DNA from: Humulus lupulus
Taxonomy: Eukaryota > Streptophyta > Magnoliopsida > Rosales > Cannabaceae
Direction: 5' to 3'
Assembly: GCF_963169125.1 (NCBI RefSeq)
Contig: NC_084797.1
Location: 96,187,868 to 96,251,867 of the forward strand
DNA: 64,000 bases
Shown: positions 10,440-21,220 of the stretch, in pieces
Position numbering within the stretch: the first letter of the stretch is position 1
How the letters are laid out: each line of letters begins with the position of its first letter
Translations under genes and position numbers: made by a program
Notes under the pieces: generated by a model
Database searches by the model: none
What the model saw: only the letters and a program-made list of their open reading frames with translations
Told to the model about the DNA's origin: nothing

Positions 10440-12072
10440 TCAGATGGTTCGACTTCTTTGTTGCCTTGAGTAAGAGTGTAAACCCCTGGTGGGACTCCTA
10501 TCTACTTTTGTTAATTGTTGCCGCTCTTCCAATTCGAACTTGGGCAATTCATAGGAAGCCCTCGCCTTGCACTCACCCAAATGTCGATGGCCACACTTAT
10601 TAAAAATAGGCCAAACACAAAATTGTGCCTAGGTTGTTTGTTGGAACCCCCAATCCGACTGTCAGATGGTCCCCCTTTTCACTTGTTATTCCCATTGCTA
10701 CTCAGCCTTGGGCCTCCCTGGGTTCCGAAATTCTTTTTATTGCGGTTGGTCTTGGGGAAAAACCTTCCCTAGGAGCTATTCCGTTTAGCTTGGGTCTGAC
10801 CTGAATTGCCAAAGGTAAGCTTTCTTTCTTTAAACTTATGGGATTCCTTCTTTTCCAGTTCAGACCATATCTCTTGGCGAAGCTCTCGCTTCACTGCTTC
10901 TTTTCCAGTGTCCACGAGTTTTTTGATCTCTCCTTGAATTCCTCTCATAAACTTCCATAATTTTGTTGATTCATTACTAACCAGATGCAATGCAAATTTG
11001 CATAAGAGATCAAACTTCCTTGTATATTCCTGGACGATTAAATTTCCTTGAGTGTCGTAAACTCTACCACCTTGTGGTCAATCATGGTACGACTGTAATA
11101 CATAGAGTTTAACAAGATTACGAATTATGCCCATTCCATTTTGGCCACATTATGACCCTTCCTTACAACATCCCACCAGATGCGGACATCTTTTCTCAAC
11201 ATATAAATTGCACAAACCACCTTTTCATCAGTAATTTTGATGAAATCGAAGACCCTTTCGAGTATATTGATACATTATTTTTCCACTAGTGGATCAATAA
11301 TACCTTCAAAGATGGGTCGGTTCTGGCTACCAAACTGTTCAGAAATGGGTTTACTAAAGTGAATAGGAAGGGACCCTTAATCAGAAGTGTTACAAAGTAG
11401 ATAGTAATAACATTCAGGGCTATACCTTAGCAATACAAAATTATCATGACAGATCATGTTATACAGTTTTAGTTAGTAGAATAGTAAATACAAAAGAGAA
11501 CCCTAGCTACGTGTGGGGTTTCTACATATAATTGCTACAACTATACAACAGTCCTACAACCTAGTAGGTTTTCCAAGTCTTTACCAAAAAGTATCAACAA
11601 GACTTTCACAGCAAAACCTAATCTACCCTATCCATCAGCATACCTAGCTCTATGTTGGACCCCTCATTTGGCTCCTCAAGATCCTCCTCTGGCTCTACCG
11701 CCTTGCCTTAAGGTATGCTATAAACCATGGAGATAGGCCAATCCATGGCCCAAATGCTAGCTCGATCTCCATGCTGAAGTCATCCCAAGTGTCATGAACC
11801 AGCTGCCAACGTCTGCGATGAGACCATATCCGTGCCTCGCCTCTTAGACACGTGCTGGCATATGGCACTCTCCGTTGCTCGGGTGTGCTGGCCCTATCAA
11901 AGACTTCTATCATGTAATGTGTCCATTTCCAAATGACACCTCGATGTCGTTGATCGTACTAGAAGCATCGAGGATTCTCGTGGTGAAATAACCTATAATA
12001 GTCAACCCTAGGTGTGGGAATCACGGGTAGGTTCTCTATTACAAGGTCATTTATCTCAGGTATATCATCCAT
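10440..12072 (-). pseudogene. Tekay1 Gag (broken)
   Basis: A minus-strand ATG at 12072 starts MDDIPEINDLVIENLPVI. The capsid part contains MIEVFDRASTPEQ and YASTCLRGEARIW (11913-11760), a divergent form of the Gag sequence that precedes the tryptophan pair in gypsy elements. Further on are a basic segment (10990-10769) and a decayed CCHC knuckle readable as CGHRHLGEC near 10600-10570. Frames change several times. The first part of this gene is duplicated in tandem (see 11781-12491). Confidence 0.72.
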
Positions 12073-12491
12073 AACCTATAATTTATAGGATTCAGGTAAA
12101 TAAAAGAAATCAAAGGAAACAGATATGAAAAGATAATACTTACAATGAGTGCCGATCTATCTTCCAGAATGTACGTGTGGGTTTGTCATCCCAAGTGTCA
12201 CGAACCAGCCGCCAACGTCTGCGATGAGACCATATCCGTGCCTCGCCTCGCCTCTTAGACAAGTGCTGGCATATGGCACTCTTTGTTGCTCGGGTGTGCT
12301 GGCCCTATCAAAGACTTCTATCATGTAATGTGTCCACTTCCAAATGACACCTCGATGTCGTTGATCGTACTAGAAGAATCGAGGATTCTCGTGGTGAAAT
12401 AACCTATAATAGTCAACCCTAGGTGTGGGAATCACGGGTAAGTTCTCTATCACAAGGTCATTTATCTCAGGTATATCATCCATAACATATA
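11781..12491 (-). repeat. Tandem duplication of the Tekay1 gag start (unit about 406 bp)
   Basis: Sequence starting CATCCCAAGTGTCA at 11781 restarts at 12187 and is nearly identical through the Gag start codon and leader. The second unit is interrupted at 12491 by Tat1 and continues at 27119-27225 on the other side. Both units contain the same minus-strand ATG (12072 and 12483). The duplication therefore happened in Tekay1 before Tat1 inserted. Confidence 0.88.
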
Positions 12492-13382
12492 TGTTATCCA
12501 GATTTCCGGATAGCGTTTAGATGGATAGCCTCGGGGAAGCAGAATTATCAAAGTCTTTCACGAAAGGTGACCAGAGCTCGCGGATGGACAGAAAGGCTTC
12601 GCCTCTCCCGTTTGGTGTCCAGCATACTCTTTCAAGCAACCGCGACGCGGAAGCTCGTCAATTCTCCCGGACTCCCGAAGGGATATCCTTCGGGGAAGGT
12701 CCTTCCAGGAGAAGCTCTTCAGGTTACCTTCGCGGATACAGTTCCGTGCGTCGCACGGAAGAAGACCAAGCGGTCGAGTCATGGAGGAGGCATAGTTGGA
12801 GTGATATCCACCTGACACAGGATCCCGCCTGACACGCCCGACAGGTCGAGGCCGCACACATCCCAGCACGCCTAAAAGTACCTTCTCGCCTACTGTTCCG
12901 CTGACAGCCTGGAAAAGACAGCTGCCTTTTTACATTCCCCATACTTTCATGTAAATATACCCACATAGAACCTGGTAGCCAGGCGACTACGGTAATTGTA
13001 TCCCCTATTTATGGCTGGTGTAATTAAGACTCATGGGGGCAGAGTAAAACCCTAATCCAAAACTCTAGCTATAAAGACCTCCTCATTTTTCAATAGGAGG
13101 GGGAGAGAGAACACATTACATAGCAAGAACTCTGCCAAAATCTCTCTAGCTTCGTCTTCTTCTAGAGAACTAGAGAGAAACGTTGTGAGTTTGTGAGGTT
13201 CTTGTACACCGACCATTTTACTGTAATTCTCTACAAGTATAATAACATCGACTCGTGGACTAGGGCTCGTTAACGCCTGAACCACGTAAAAAACCTATTT
13301 TTCTATTTATATTTCTGCACTTCTACAGTTCTTATCTTTTGATTATTTTGTTTGTATTCGTTTCCGAAAAACTCGGTAAACA
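12492..13382 (+). repeat. 5' LTR of Tat1
   Basis: It begins TGTTATCCAG and ends CTCGGTAAACA. It matches 26223-27113 with about 11 substitutions. A TATA-like box CTATAAAG lies at 13069-13076, upstream of the gag reading frame. Short open frames inside the LTR occur identically in both copies and are not genes. Confidence 0.95.
13069..13076 (+). promoter_or_regulatory. TATA-like box of the Tat1 LTR promoter
   Basis: CTATAAAG lies about 310 bp before the LTR end and is identical in the 3' LTR. It would direct the genomic RNA of Tat1 towards gag. Confidence 0.55.
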
Positions 13383-13402
13383 TTTTGGTGCTTTCATTGA
13401 GA
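13383..13402 (+). other. Putative primer binding site of Tat1
   Basis: TTTTGGTGCTTTCATTGAG follows the LTR directly, where the PBS must lie. It is not the initiator tRNA-Met PBS used by the Tekay and SIRE elements here. I could not match it to a specific tRNA by eye. Confidence 0.5.
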
Positions 13403-13447
13403 GCTGTAGGGAGTTGTTAGTCAGCTCTTTTTCTGCGTACTGAAAAG

Positions 13448-15853
13448 ATGGTGACTACGAGAAAATCCGCGGTTGAAAAGAATGCTAGGGTCAACCCCGA
13501 TACTATGATGGAAGATGCGGTACAAAACGAACCCTCGGCAGCCCAGACCGAAGGAGAAAGTACCCACGACTCGGACTACCAAGGTGAAGACCCGACATCC
13601 CGCCAGGATCGGGTCAGTACTGAAGATACGACATACTTAGAAAACGAAGAAGAGTATGTCCGAGATGGTTACTACAAAGACGGCTACTACTACGAGAAGG
13701 ATCCAGAACTGGTCCAAGTAGCTGAAGAACTGGTGGACATTAAGGCCAAGCTCGCTGAGCAGGAGCGCGTCTCCGAAAAAATGCAGCGCATGATGGAGCG
13801 CCTCCAAAGTAAGTTCGGAGATCTAGGCGACTCGGACGAGGACGCCTCTGTTTTAGGTGGTGCTGATGCCACCATGCCACATCCCGCCGCTGCTGGACCA
13901 TCCAAAGCGGCCCCTAACAAGGGCAAAGAAAAAGTTGGGGAGCCTGTGCGCACTAACGCCCCTACACCTCCTAAAGGCGTGAATCACCAGGCCGACTGCC
14001 CCCCCCGCGCGCAGAAGGTCTCTGGCGCTTCCAAGCCCAGACGTCCTTCAGCCCCAAGGGCGCACTCTGTGCCTAAAGGGCCCGGTGCTAAGGCACCCAG
14101 GCCTAGGGGAAGGAACAACCGCCCTAGTGATTCCATCAACCAGGACGGTCGGGCTGCGGACATGCACTCCGAAGATAGCTGGTCCACGGTGGACCTAAGG
14201 AAAAGGTTGGAGGCCAAGTACGAAAAGGCCAAAGGAGAAAAGGCCCGGCCTCGCGGAGATGACCTGCGAAATCATCTCAACGACAAGCTCCGAGGACGTG
14301 ACCTCCCGGAGAGCAATACAAAGAGGCTCGAGGAACAGATCGCTGCCTTGACCAAGCTGTTCCGGAAGCAAAGTGGGGCCCTGTCTGATTCTGAGGAAGA
14401 AGACCCGGAACCATGTATTCGGAGGATCGGGGAAACGCCCCTCCCGGAGAACTTCAAAATGCCTCACATAGAATTATATGAGGGGAGGACAGACCCGCGC
14501 ACCCATCTAGCTAAATACAACAAGATGATGCAAGTGGCGCGCGTCAGTGAGGATACCAAATGCATGTGCTTCTCACTCACCCTTACCAAGTCCGCGGAAG
14601 ACTGGTGGAAAAGATTAGCTCCCGGATCCATCCACAGTTGGAAGGAGCTACAGTCCGCATTCAGGAGGCAGTTCATTGCTGCCCGGGACCACGACATGGA
14701 GGTTGGTTCCTTAACCAACATCAAGCAGCTACCCAATGAGAGCCTCAAAGCTTTCATTCAAAGAATGATGGAAGCTGCTGCTAAGACCAAGGTCAGCGAT
14801 GACATGAAGCTGATCGCCCTTCAATCGGGGCTTACCGTCGGCTCCCTACTATGGGGAGAAATGCAAAGGAGGCGAGCAGAAACTCTGTCCGAATTCATAT
14901 CAAAAGCTCAAGGAATCATCAACCTTGAAGATGTCTACCAACAGGCCTTTGGAGTTCCCCCAGCTCCGATGCCCTCCGTGACTGCACCGAGCTTTGCTTC
15001 GCAAGCTCCCGCACCAGCCCTCACGCTTCCAGGAGCCCAGTTCACTCCAAGCGTGTATGGACCTTTCGCGTCTGTTCAGACACCGAGTCGAACCCATTTC
15101 TCTGGGTACGGAGCTGTACCAACCGGATGTAGTATCGCTCCCGGCCCGTCGCAACCGCAAGCGAAAGGCCCAGAACAAAATCTGAGCCAATCGCGGAATA
15201 AACGAGGCGGAAGAAACTCCAACCGGGGGGACCATTCAAAGAAACCCCGGAAGAACTATGAGCCCAAGTTCACGGAGTACACCAGTTTGATAGACTCGCG
15301 AGAGAACGTCTATCGGGCGACCTGTAATATGGTCAACTACCGGAAGCCCCCGAGAATGTCTCACGGAGGAAGGCGTCCGCGAGACCCCAATAAGAGGTGT
15401 GAGTTCCATGGAGACGTGGGGCACACCACAAACGAATGCCTTCAGCTGAAGGATGAGATCGAGTCCCTGGCAAGAGCGGGACACCTCGGTCAATGGGTGA
15501 GGATACCCATAATCTATCCCGGACAGGGAGTAGTTCACGGAGCTGCGTACTCTCCGGGACAGAGGGGGACCGCTAGCGCTCCTGGAGCCGGTCACCCCCA
15601 AGCTGCTGGATCTCAGTACCCAGCGCTTCCTGCTCCGACCTCTCCGGCACCCATTGCCATGTTGACTCCAGGACCCGGAAAACCATATCCACCTGGCCTT
15701 GCTCCGCCACCCGTTGACGGACACGTGGCCACCATTTCCGGAGGACCGCACCTTGCCGGAAGCACCCGCAACTCCCAAAAAAGGTACTTAAGAGAGTTAG
15801 AACACACCGGGGAGATGTGCGCCTTGGTTCAGTCACCTGCTCAGCGTCCCTGA
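13448..15853 (+). CDS. gag: Tat1 Gag (N-terminal part of gag-pol)
   Basis: The 801-residue frame starts at the first ATG after the PBS. Residues 1-330 are acidic then basic and Pro-rich with a coiled-coil-like stretch near 90-120. The retrotransposon Gag core runs from about 337 ([20 protein letters not shown]) through [17 protein letters not shown] to about 450. A CCHC-type knuckle [14 protein letters not shown] is near residue 650, and a Pro/Gly-rich tail follows. The TGA at 15851-15853 is in frame with protease and pol, so the original product was one Gag-Pol; CGA to TGA by cytosine deamination would explain it. Gag packages the element RNA in the cytoplasm. Confidence 0.92.
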   Translation: MVTTRKSAVEKNARVNPDTMMEDAVQNEPSAAQTEGESTHDSDYQGEDPTSRQDRVSTEDTTYLENEEEYVRDGYYKDGYYYEKDPELVQVAEELVDIKAKLAEQERVSEKMQRMMERLQSKFGDLGDSDEDASVLGGADATMPHPAAAGPSKAAPNKGKEKVGEPVRTNAPTPPKGVNHQADCPPRAQKVSGASKPRRPSAPRAHSVPKGPGAKAPRPRGRNNRPSDSINQDGRAADMHSEDSWSTVDLRKRLEAKYEKAKGEKARPRGDDLRNHLNDKLRGRDLPESNTKRLEEQIAALTKLFRKQSGALSDSEEEDPEPCIRRIGETPLPENFKMPHIELYEGRTDPRTHLAKYNKMMQVARVSEDTKCMCFSLTLTKSAEDWWKRLAPGSIHSWKELQSAFRRQFIAARDHDMEVGSLTNIKQLPNESLKAFIQRMMEAAAKTKVSDDMKLIALQSGLTVGSLLWGEMQRRRAETLSEFISKAQGIINLEDVYQQAFGVPPAPMPSVTAPSFASQAPAPALTLPGAQFTPSVYGPFASVQTPSRTHFSGYGAVPTGCSIAPGPSQPQAKGPEQNLSQSRNKRGGRNSNRGDHSKKPRKNYEPKFTEYTSLIDSRENVYRATCNMVNYRKPPRMSHGGRRPRDPNKRCEFHGDVGHTTNECLQLKDEIESLARAGHLGQWVRIPIIYPGQGVVHGAAYSPGQRGTASAPGAGHPQAAGSQYPALPAPTSPAPIAMLTPGPGKPYPPGLAPPPVDGHVATISGGPHLAGSTRNSQKRYLRELEHTGEMCALVQSPAQRP

Positions 15854-16477
15854 ATGATGGATCTTCCCATCACCTTCACGGAAGATGACGCCCGACATGT
15901 GCACTTCCCCCACAACGATCCCCTCGTCGTGGAAGCCTAGATCGCCAATAAGAAGGTGTCACGGATCCTAGTCGATAATGGAAGTTCCGTCAACATCCTC
16001 TTCAAAGCTGCCTTCCACGCGATCGGATTAACCGAGTCAGATCTGATCCCATGCCCCATCCAGCTTCAGGGGTTCAATGGGGATGCACTCATGCCCTTAG
16101 GAAAAATTCAACTTCCAGTCACCCTCAGAGGAGACAACGACGCTTGTGCCTTCAAGCACTGCACATTCGTGGTGGTCGACTGCCCCACGTCGTATAATGC
16201 CATCCTAGGCCGACCGGTCCTAATCGATGTTGGGGCCATAACCTCGATACGCCACTTATGCTTGAAGTTTCCATGCGACAACGGGCGCATCGGCACCCTC
16301 CGGGGAGACCAACGAAGTGCACGAAGCTGTTATAACGTCTCCGTCCGATCCGTTTACACGGTCCAGGAGGCGATTGTTGCCACACCTTTGGCAGAGGATT
16401 TACCAGAGACTGGGGGTGCCCAAGGGGCATACGCTGACGAACTCGACCCTAGAGTGGGGGTCGAGAGGGTAATATAG
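15854..16477 (+). CDS. Tat1 aspartic protease
   Basis: Same reading frame as gag and pol. After FTEDDARHVHFPHNDPLVV comes a TAG (15938-15940), then the protease core ILVDNGSSVNILF with the catalytic Asp in the D-x-G-S-S form common in Tat elements, followed by YNAILGRPVL, the second conserved protease motif. A second TAG at 16475-16477 ends the segment just before pol. The protease would cleave the Gag-Pol polyprotein. Two nonsense codons make this copy non-functional without readthrough. Confidence 0.88.
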
Positions 16478-16480
16478 CCG

Positions 16481-19201
16481 ATGGAGGAAGTCGAAGAGGT
16501 GATCCTCAACTCGGAAGATCCCACCAAAGTCATTCAGGTGGGGAAAAACCTTCCATCGGCCATTCGAGAAAAGATCGTGGCCACTGTGAAGAATAATCAG
16601 GATATCCTGGCATGGTGCCACACTGATATGACGGGGATTATTCCTAATGTTGAGTGCCACGCACTCAACATAGACCCATCTGCAACTCCAGTTCGCCAAA
16701 AGAGGAGGCCGTTAGACCCAGTAAGGGCCGAAGCAGTCAAAGCTGAAGTGGACAAGCTGATGTCCATAGGCTTTCTCCAGGAGTCACTCTATCCTGTGTG
16801 GTTGGCCAACCCGGTTCTTGTCCCGAAACCCGATGGATCCTGGAGAATGTGTATTGACTTCACGGACCTGAACAAAGCCTGCCCAAAAGACTGTTTCCCT
16901 CTTCCGCGAATCGATCAGATGGTAGACGCTACTTCCGGGTATGAACTCTTATCCTTCATGGATGCATACTCCGGATACAACCAGATCAAGATGCATGTCG
17001 TGGACCAGGAACACAACAGCTTCCTCACGGACAAGGGTGTCTACTGTTACGTGGTCATGCCATTCGGTTTGAAGAATGCTGGGGCGACATACCAGCGTCT
17101 AGTAAACAAGATGTTCAAGGATCAGCTGGGGAGGAACATGGAGGTGTATGTAGACGACATGTTGGTGAAATCCAAGACCTCCGGGGACCACAGTGACGAC
17201 CTTGAGGAAGCTTTCACCGTGATCCGAAAGTACGGAATGAAACTGAATCCGAAGAAATGTACTTTCGGGGTCTCGTCTGGGAAGTTCCTCGGTTTCATTG
17301 TCAGCTCCTGCGGAGTGGAGGCCAACCCTGAGAAAATTAAAGCGTTCATAGATATGCCTTCTCCCCGAAAACATAACGATGTCCAAAGCGTTACCGGAAG
17401 GATAGCTGCTCTCAGCCGCTTCGTATCTAAGGCCACTGACAAATGTGTCCCCTTCTTCAATGTGTTACGAGGAAACAAGTGGTTCGAGTGGACCCCCGAA
17501 TGCGAAGCAGCCTTCCAACACCTCAAGGAACATCTAACTCGAGCTCCCATTCTGTCCAAACCTGTCGAAGGAGAGGCTTTGTTCTTGTACTTAGCTGTGA
17601 CAAAGCATGCCGTAAGTGCCGCTCTCGTCCGGGAAGACGGCCGTCTCCAACTCCCTGTGTATTACGTGAGCAAGAGGTTACTGGACGCCGAGTCCAGATA
17701 TACAATGATCGAAAAAATCTCCCTCTGCTTGCTAATCGCTTCGCGGAAGCTAAGGCCCTATTTCCAAGCGCACACCATCAGAGTACTCACCAACCACCCT
17801 CTCCGGCAAGTCCTGCAGAAGCCCGAGTCTTCTGGCAGATTACTTAAATGGGCCATGGAACTGAGCCAGTTTGACATCCACTACCAGCCACGTGTTTCCA
17901 TAAAAGGTCAAGCTCTCGTGGACTTTATTGTGGAATGCTCAGGAATGAATGACCTCCCGGAACTTCCCACATGGAAGGTCTATGTAGACGGAGCCTCAAA
18001 AGAAAAAGGAGCTGGAGTAGGGGTTATCCTAATTTCTCCCCAAGGACATCAGCTCCAGAGCGCCATCCGTTTCGCGTTCCCAGCATCCAACAACGAGGCA
18101 GAACACGAAGCCATGCTAGTTGGATTACAACTGGTCAGAGAAGTCGGAGCCCAAAAAATCGAAGTATACAGCGACTCCCTACTTGTGGTAAACCAAATAT
18201 CCGGAGAATACCAGACGAAAGGCGAAAAAATGGCTGCTTACGTGTCTCTCTCCCGCGGCCTCCTGCAGCATTTCAAAGGCTACCAAATCCGCCAGGTCCC
18301 CCGGGACCAGAATTCACTCGCGGACACACTGGCCAAGCTTGCAACAGACCCGGAGATTGAACAATATGGCCTAGTGCCCATCGGGCACTTAGAAGCACCT
18401 AGTACTGAGACACAGAGGGTAAATGCCATCATCGACCATTCCCATTCCTGGATAGGACCCATCCTCAGATTTCTCACCACCGGAGAGCTCCCCACTGATA
18501 AAGCTGACGCAAGAAAGCTCAAATATCAAGCTCCCCGATACGTGGTTATGGATGGAAAAATTTACCGCATGGGGTTGTCCATACCCTTCCTTAGGAGTGT
18601 TGCCGGAACCGAAATCAGCACCATCATCCATGAGATTCACGGAGGCTTCTGTGGCGACCATACCTCCGGGCTGAGCCTCTCCAAAAAGATCCTTCGTCAA
18701 GGATACTTCTGGCCCACCATGAAGAAGGATTGTGTGGATTATGTCAGAAAATGTGAGCAGTACCAGAGGTACGCCAAGGTTCCGCGAGCGCCGCCTACAG
18801 AAATTACCTTAATGACCAGCCCCTGGCCGTTCACCGTTTGGGGCATTGACCTAGTAGGTTCCCTTCCAACTGGAAAGGGTGGAGTGAAGTATGCCATAGT
18901 CGCGGTAGACTACTTCACCAAATGGGCTGAAGCTGAACCTATGAACACGGTCACGTCTAAGAAAGCACTGGACTTTGTCATCAAGAATATAGTGTGTCGT
19001 TTCGGGCTTCCACGTAAAATTGTGTCCGACAACGGGAAGCAATTTGATAGTGAACATTTCACGAACTTCTGTGCTTCGCATGGAATCATCAAAAGCTTTT
19101 CCGCAGTCGCCAGACCTCAAGCTAATGGGCAAGTGGAGGCAGTGAACAAAATTTTAAAGACCACGTTGAAGAAAAAACTCCAAGCATGCAAGGCTCACTA
19201 G
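16481..19201 (+). CDS. pol: Tat1 reverse transcriptase, two RNase H domains and integrase
   Basis: Residue numbers count from the ATG at 16481. RT spans about 70-330 with LVPKPDGSWRMCIDF near 113 and the catalytic YVDD at 17147-17158 (223-226). A first RNase H (about 360-490) lacks a clear catalytic Asp (LYLAVTKHAVSAAL). A second begins WKVYVDGASKEKGAG (about 497) with all acidic positions visible, ending LADTLAKLA. Integrase follows: an H-H-C-C region near 717-760 where the last Cys is Tyr (CEQYQ for C-x2-C), then D in GIDLVG (788), D in VSDNGKQFDS (848) and E in ANGQVEA (884). A TAG at 19199-19201, probably from Trp, interrupts integrase. A degenerate plus an active-looking RNase H is the hallmark of the Tat clade. 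Confidence 0.93.
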   Translation: MEEVEEVILNSEDPTKVIQVGKNLPSAIREKIVATVKNNQDILAWCHTDMTGIIPNVECHALNIDPSATPVRQKRRPLDPVRAEAVKAEVDKLMSIGFLQESLYPVWLANPVLVPKPDGSWRMCIDFTDLNKACPKDCFPLPRIDQMVDATSGYELLSFMDAYSGYNQIKMHVVDQEHNSFLTDKGVYCYVVMPFGLKNAGATYQRLVNKMFKDQLGRNMEVYVDDMLVKSKTSGDHSDDLEEAFTVIRKYGMKLNPKKCTFGVSSGKFLGFIVSSCGVEANPEKIKAFIDMPSPRKHNDVQSVTGRIAALSRFVSKATDKCVPFFNVLRGNKWFEWTPECEAAFQHLKEHLTRAPILSKPVEGEALFLYLAVTKHAVSAALVREDGRLQLPVYYVSKRLLDAESRYTMIEKISLCLLIASRKLRPYFQAHTIRVLTNHPLRQVLQKPESSGRLLKWAMELSQFDIHYQPRVSIKGQALVDFIVECSGMNDLPELPTWKVYVDGASKEKGAGVGVILISPQGHQLQSAIRFAFPASNNEAEHEAMLVGLQLVREVGAQKIEVYSDSLLVVNQISGEYQTKGEKMAAYVSLSRGLLQHFKGYQIRQVPRDQNSLADTLAKLATDPEIEQYGLVPIGHLEAPSTETQRVNAIIDHSHSWIGPILRFLTTGELPTDKADARKLKYQAPRYVVMDGKIYRMGLSIPFLRSVAGTEISTIIHEIHGGFCGDHTSGLSLSKKILRQGYFWPTMKKDCVDYVRKCEQYQRYAKVPRAPPTEITLMTSPWPFTVWGIDLVGSLPTGKGGVKYAIVAVDYFTKWAEAEPMNTVTSKKALDFVIKNIVCRFGLPRKIVSDNGKQFDSEHFTNFCASHGIIKSFSAVARPQANGQVEAVNKILKTTLKKKLQACKAH

Positions 19202-19684
19202 CCGGAAGAGCTCCCGCGAGTACTTTGGGCCTATCGCACAACAGAGAGAACTTCGACAGGGCACACACCTTACTCCATGACCTTCGGTTGCGAGGCCGTC
19301 ATCCCAGTAGAAACTATGATCACCTCTCACAGGCAGGACACCTACGACCCTACCCGAAACCACGCCCTTCTCCAGGAGTCCCTGGACATGATCGAAGAGC
19401 TCCGGAAGCAGTCACAGGTCCAACTCAAAATGTACCAAGGCAAGATAGCCCGACACTTCAACTCAAGAGTCAAGAATCGTACATTCGAAGTTGGGGACCT
19501 TGTCCTACGGAGAGTATTTCCTGCAACGCAGGATCCGGGAGTGGGAGTCCTCGGACCCAACTGGGAAGGCCCCTATGAAGTCCAAGAAAAAGTGGGCCAT
19601 GGGACGTATCACTTAAAGAGACTCGACGGATCTAAAGTCCCGCGCGCCTGGAACGCGGAACACCTCCGCCGTTACTATCAGTAA
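19202..19684 (+). CDS. Tat1 integrase C-terminal part
   Basis: This continues the pol frame after the TAG at 19199-19201: PEELPRVLWAYRTTERTSTG, then a basic region and the integrase C-terminal fold with GDLVLRRVFPATQDPG and LGPNWEGPYEV. It ends HLRRYYQ before a TAA at 19682-19684. The same ending, HLKKYYQ, occurs in Tat3 (50273). The C-terminal part helps DNA binding and strand joining. There is no internal break. Confidence 0.9.
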   Translation, partial: PEELPRVLWAYRTTERTSTGHTPYSMTFGCEAVIPVETMITSHRQDTYDPTRNHALLQESLDMIEELRKQSQVQLKMYQGKIARHFNSRVKNRTFEVGDLVLRRVFPATQDPGVGVLGPNWEGPYEVQEKVGHGTYHLKRLDGSKVPRAWNAEHLRRYYQ

Positions 19685-20230
19685 GCCCCGGACTATCTAG
19701 TCGAAAGTCCTTGGTGGACGTAGCAAAAATGTAAAATATGGAGATAGTCCTCCCAGCTGTAAAACACATGCCTAACAGGCTAATTTAATAAAACACGGAG
19801 AGTTTCACTCCGCTTTTACTGGATTTTTTATCCCTTTGTTCCAAGCTGCGTTTTAACAAGTGACCACGCGGTCCGGAGACGTCCGGACCCCACGCTCACT
19901 TGGGGGGGTATACATGGCTAAGGCATAGCCATACGCCCCTTGAACAAAACATAAAGAGAACACCACTTATGTGCTAGCATTGTGTTTGAAATTTTTAAAA
20001 TTGATTAAGCTTAGGTTGATTTGTTGCCATGAACATATTTGCATTACGTGTCATGTGTGCATTATGTGGTTATATGAAAATTTCCATGAAAATATCTGCC
20101 ATTATGCATCATGAAAATTATCTCCTGTGTAGCCCAGCGATGAACAGGACTGGAGGTTGGGGCACATTCAGAGAGCCACGCCGAAACACCCCCAACTTCC
20201 TGACAAGTCCTTCGCAGAATACTACGCGTT
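19685..20230. other. Tat1 3' spacer between pol and the repeat array
   Basis: Untranslated sequence after the pol stop. It includes AATAAA-like signals near 19788 and a GT-rich, AT-rich stretch near 19980-20110. No convincing coding region on either strand; it probably forms the 3' end of a pol-side transcript or part of the genomic RNA. Confidence 0.6.
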
Positions 20231-20700
20231 CGCTGAAAGCTTTGCTTCGCAAGCTTCAGCTCCGGGTCTCATAAAGTAATGCATGACAAGATCCACGACC
20301 GCTGAGAGCTTTGCTTCGAAAATCCAGCTCCGGGTCCCGTAAGGCGAAAGATGGCAAGATCCGCGACCGCTGTAAGCTTTGCTTCGCAGGCTTTAGCTCC
20401 GGGTCTCACAAAAAAAAATGCATGGCGAGCTCCTCGACCACTGCAAACTTCGCATCGCAAGCTTCAGCTCTGGGAGCAAATATAATCGATCCCCCAATTA
20501 CAGCAGGCCTTGCTTCGCAAAGCCCCTGCTCCAGGATCGCACATGGTAGGCGTGACGATTTCCTCGACCGCAACGAACTTTGCCTCGCAAGGCTTCATGC
20601 CAAGTCCCTGAAGTCGGCCACCGTGAGGTCCGCAACGACAATTAGTTTTGCTTCACAAAGATCTAGCCCTAAGTATAGCAACGCCCACCAAAAGAACTCC
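20231..20700. repeat. Tandem repeats of 62-71 bp (seven diverged units) in Tat1
   Basis: Units start near 20231, 20300, 20368, 20439, 20501, 20569 and 20631. Each contains a core like CTTTGCTTCGCAAGCTTCAG followed by CTCCGGGTCTC and a CTCGACCGC-type junction. Units become less alike to the right. Tat elements often carry subrepeat arrays in the 3' untranslated region, which may seed satellite DNA. Confidence 0.85.
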
Positions 20701-21220
20701 CGTTCCGGCACCATCCCGCGGAATCGTATTAAGTGTTGGCCTCGCAAGCTTTGTAAAGATCACGATGGGAAGATGCAACGGGTCATCTTAGCCATTCCAG
20801 TGAACGGTATAACTACAAGTCCCGGGATTGGCTATTTACCTTAGGAAAGCTGAGTACGATGAAAGAGGGAGTCTGGCCGTTGGAACCAAGAACCCTCCGT
20901 AACCTAGAAACTACGTGGGAAAAGACATAAGCTGTTGGAGCTTCAAGTTAGAAATGCATAGGTTCTGGCCGTTGGAACCTAAACCTCATGCGCCCCTACA
21001 GCAGTTTCTATCGTATAAAAGTCTCTACCCTAAGCACAAAATTAAACAAGGAACTCAGCAGGAAAGGAAAGAAGAAGTCTACAATTATGACAATGAAGGC
21101 CCTGCGGACCGGACATCTGTAATGTTCCCACAATTAAAAAAAAAAAAAAGAGTACAGGGAGCTTCGCCCCAAAGGGAAACAAAGAAAAAAAAATATTATT
21201 ACACAAAGAATAAGACCCCT
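20701..21220. other. Tat1 spacer between the repeat array and the aORF stop
   Basis: No domain is recognisable on either strand. Two related segments contain TCTGGCCGTTGGAACC (near 20872 and 20965). A-rich runs at 21136-21150 and 21180-21195 lie just downstream of the antisense gene's stop, where its 3' end would form. Confidence 0.5.

Noticed and set aside
12521..13285. Several 70-100-codon frames inside the Tat1 LTR (repeated at 26205-27016)
   Set aside because: They lie in both LTRs, overlap each other on both strands and contain no domain.
15236..15778. A 180-codon frame antisense to Tat1 gag
   Set aside because: Shadow of the GC-rich gag reading frame; no start context or homology.
20029..20844. 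Plus-strand frames over the Tat1 68-bp array
   Set aside because: They are produced by the tandem repeat and contain repeat-derived peptides only.
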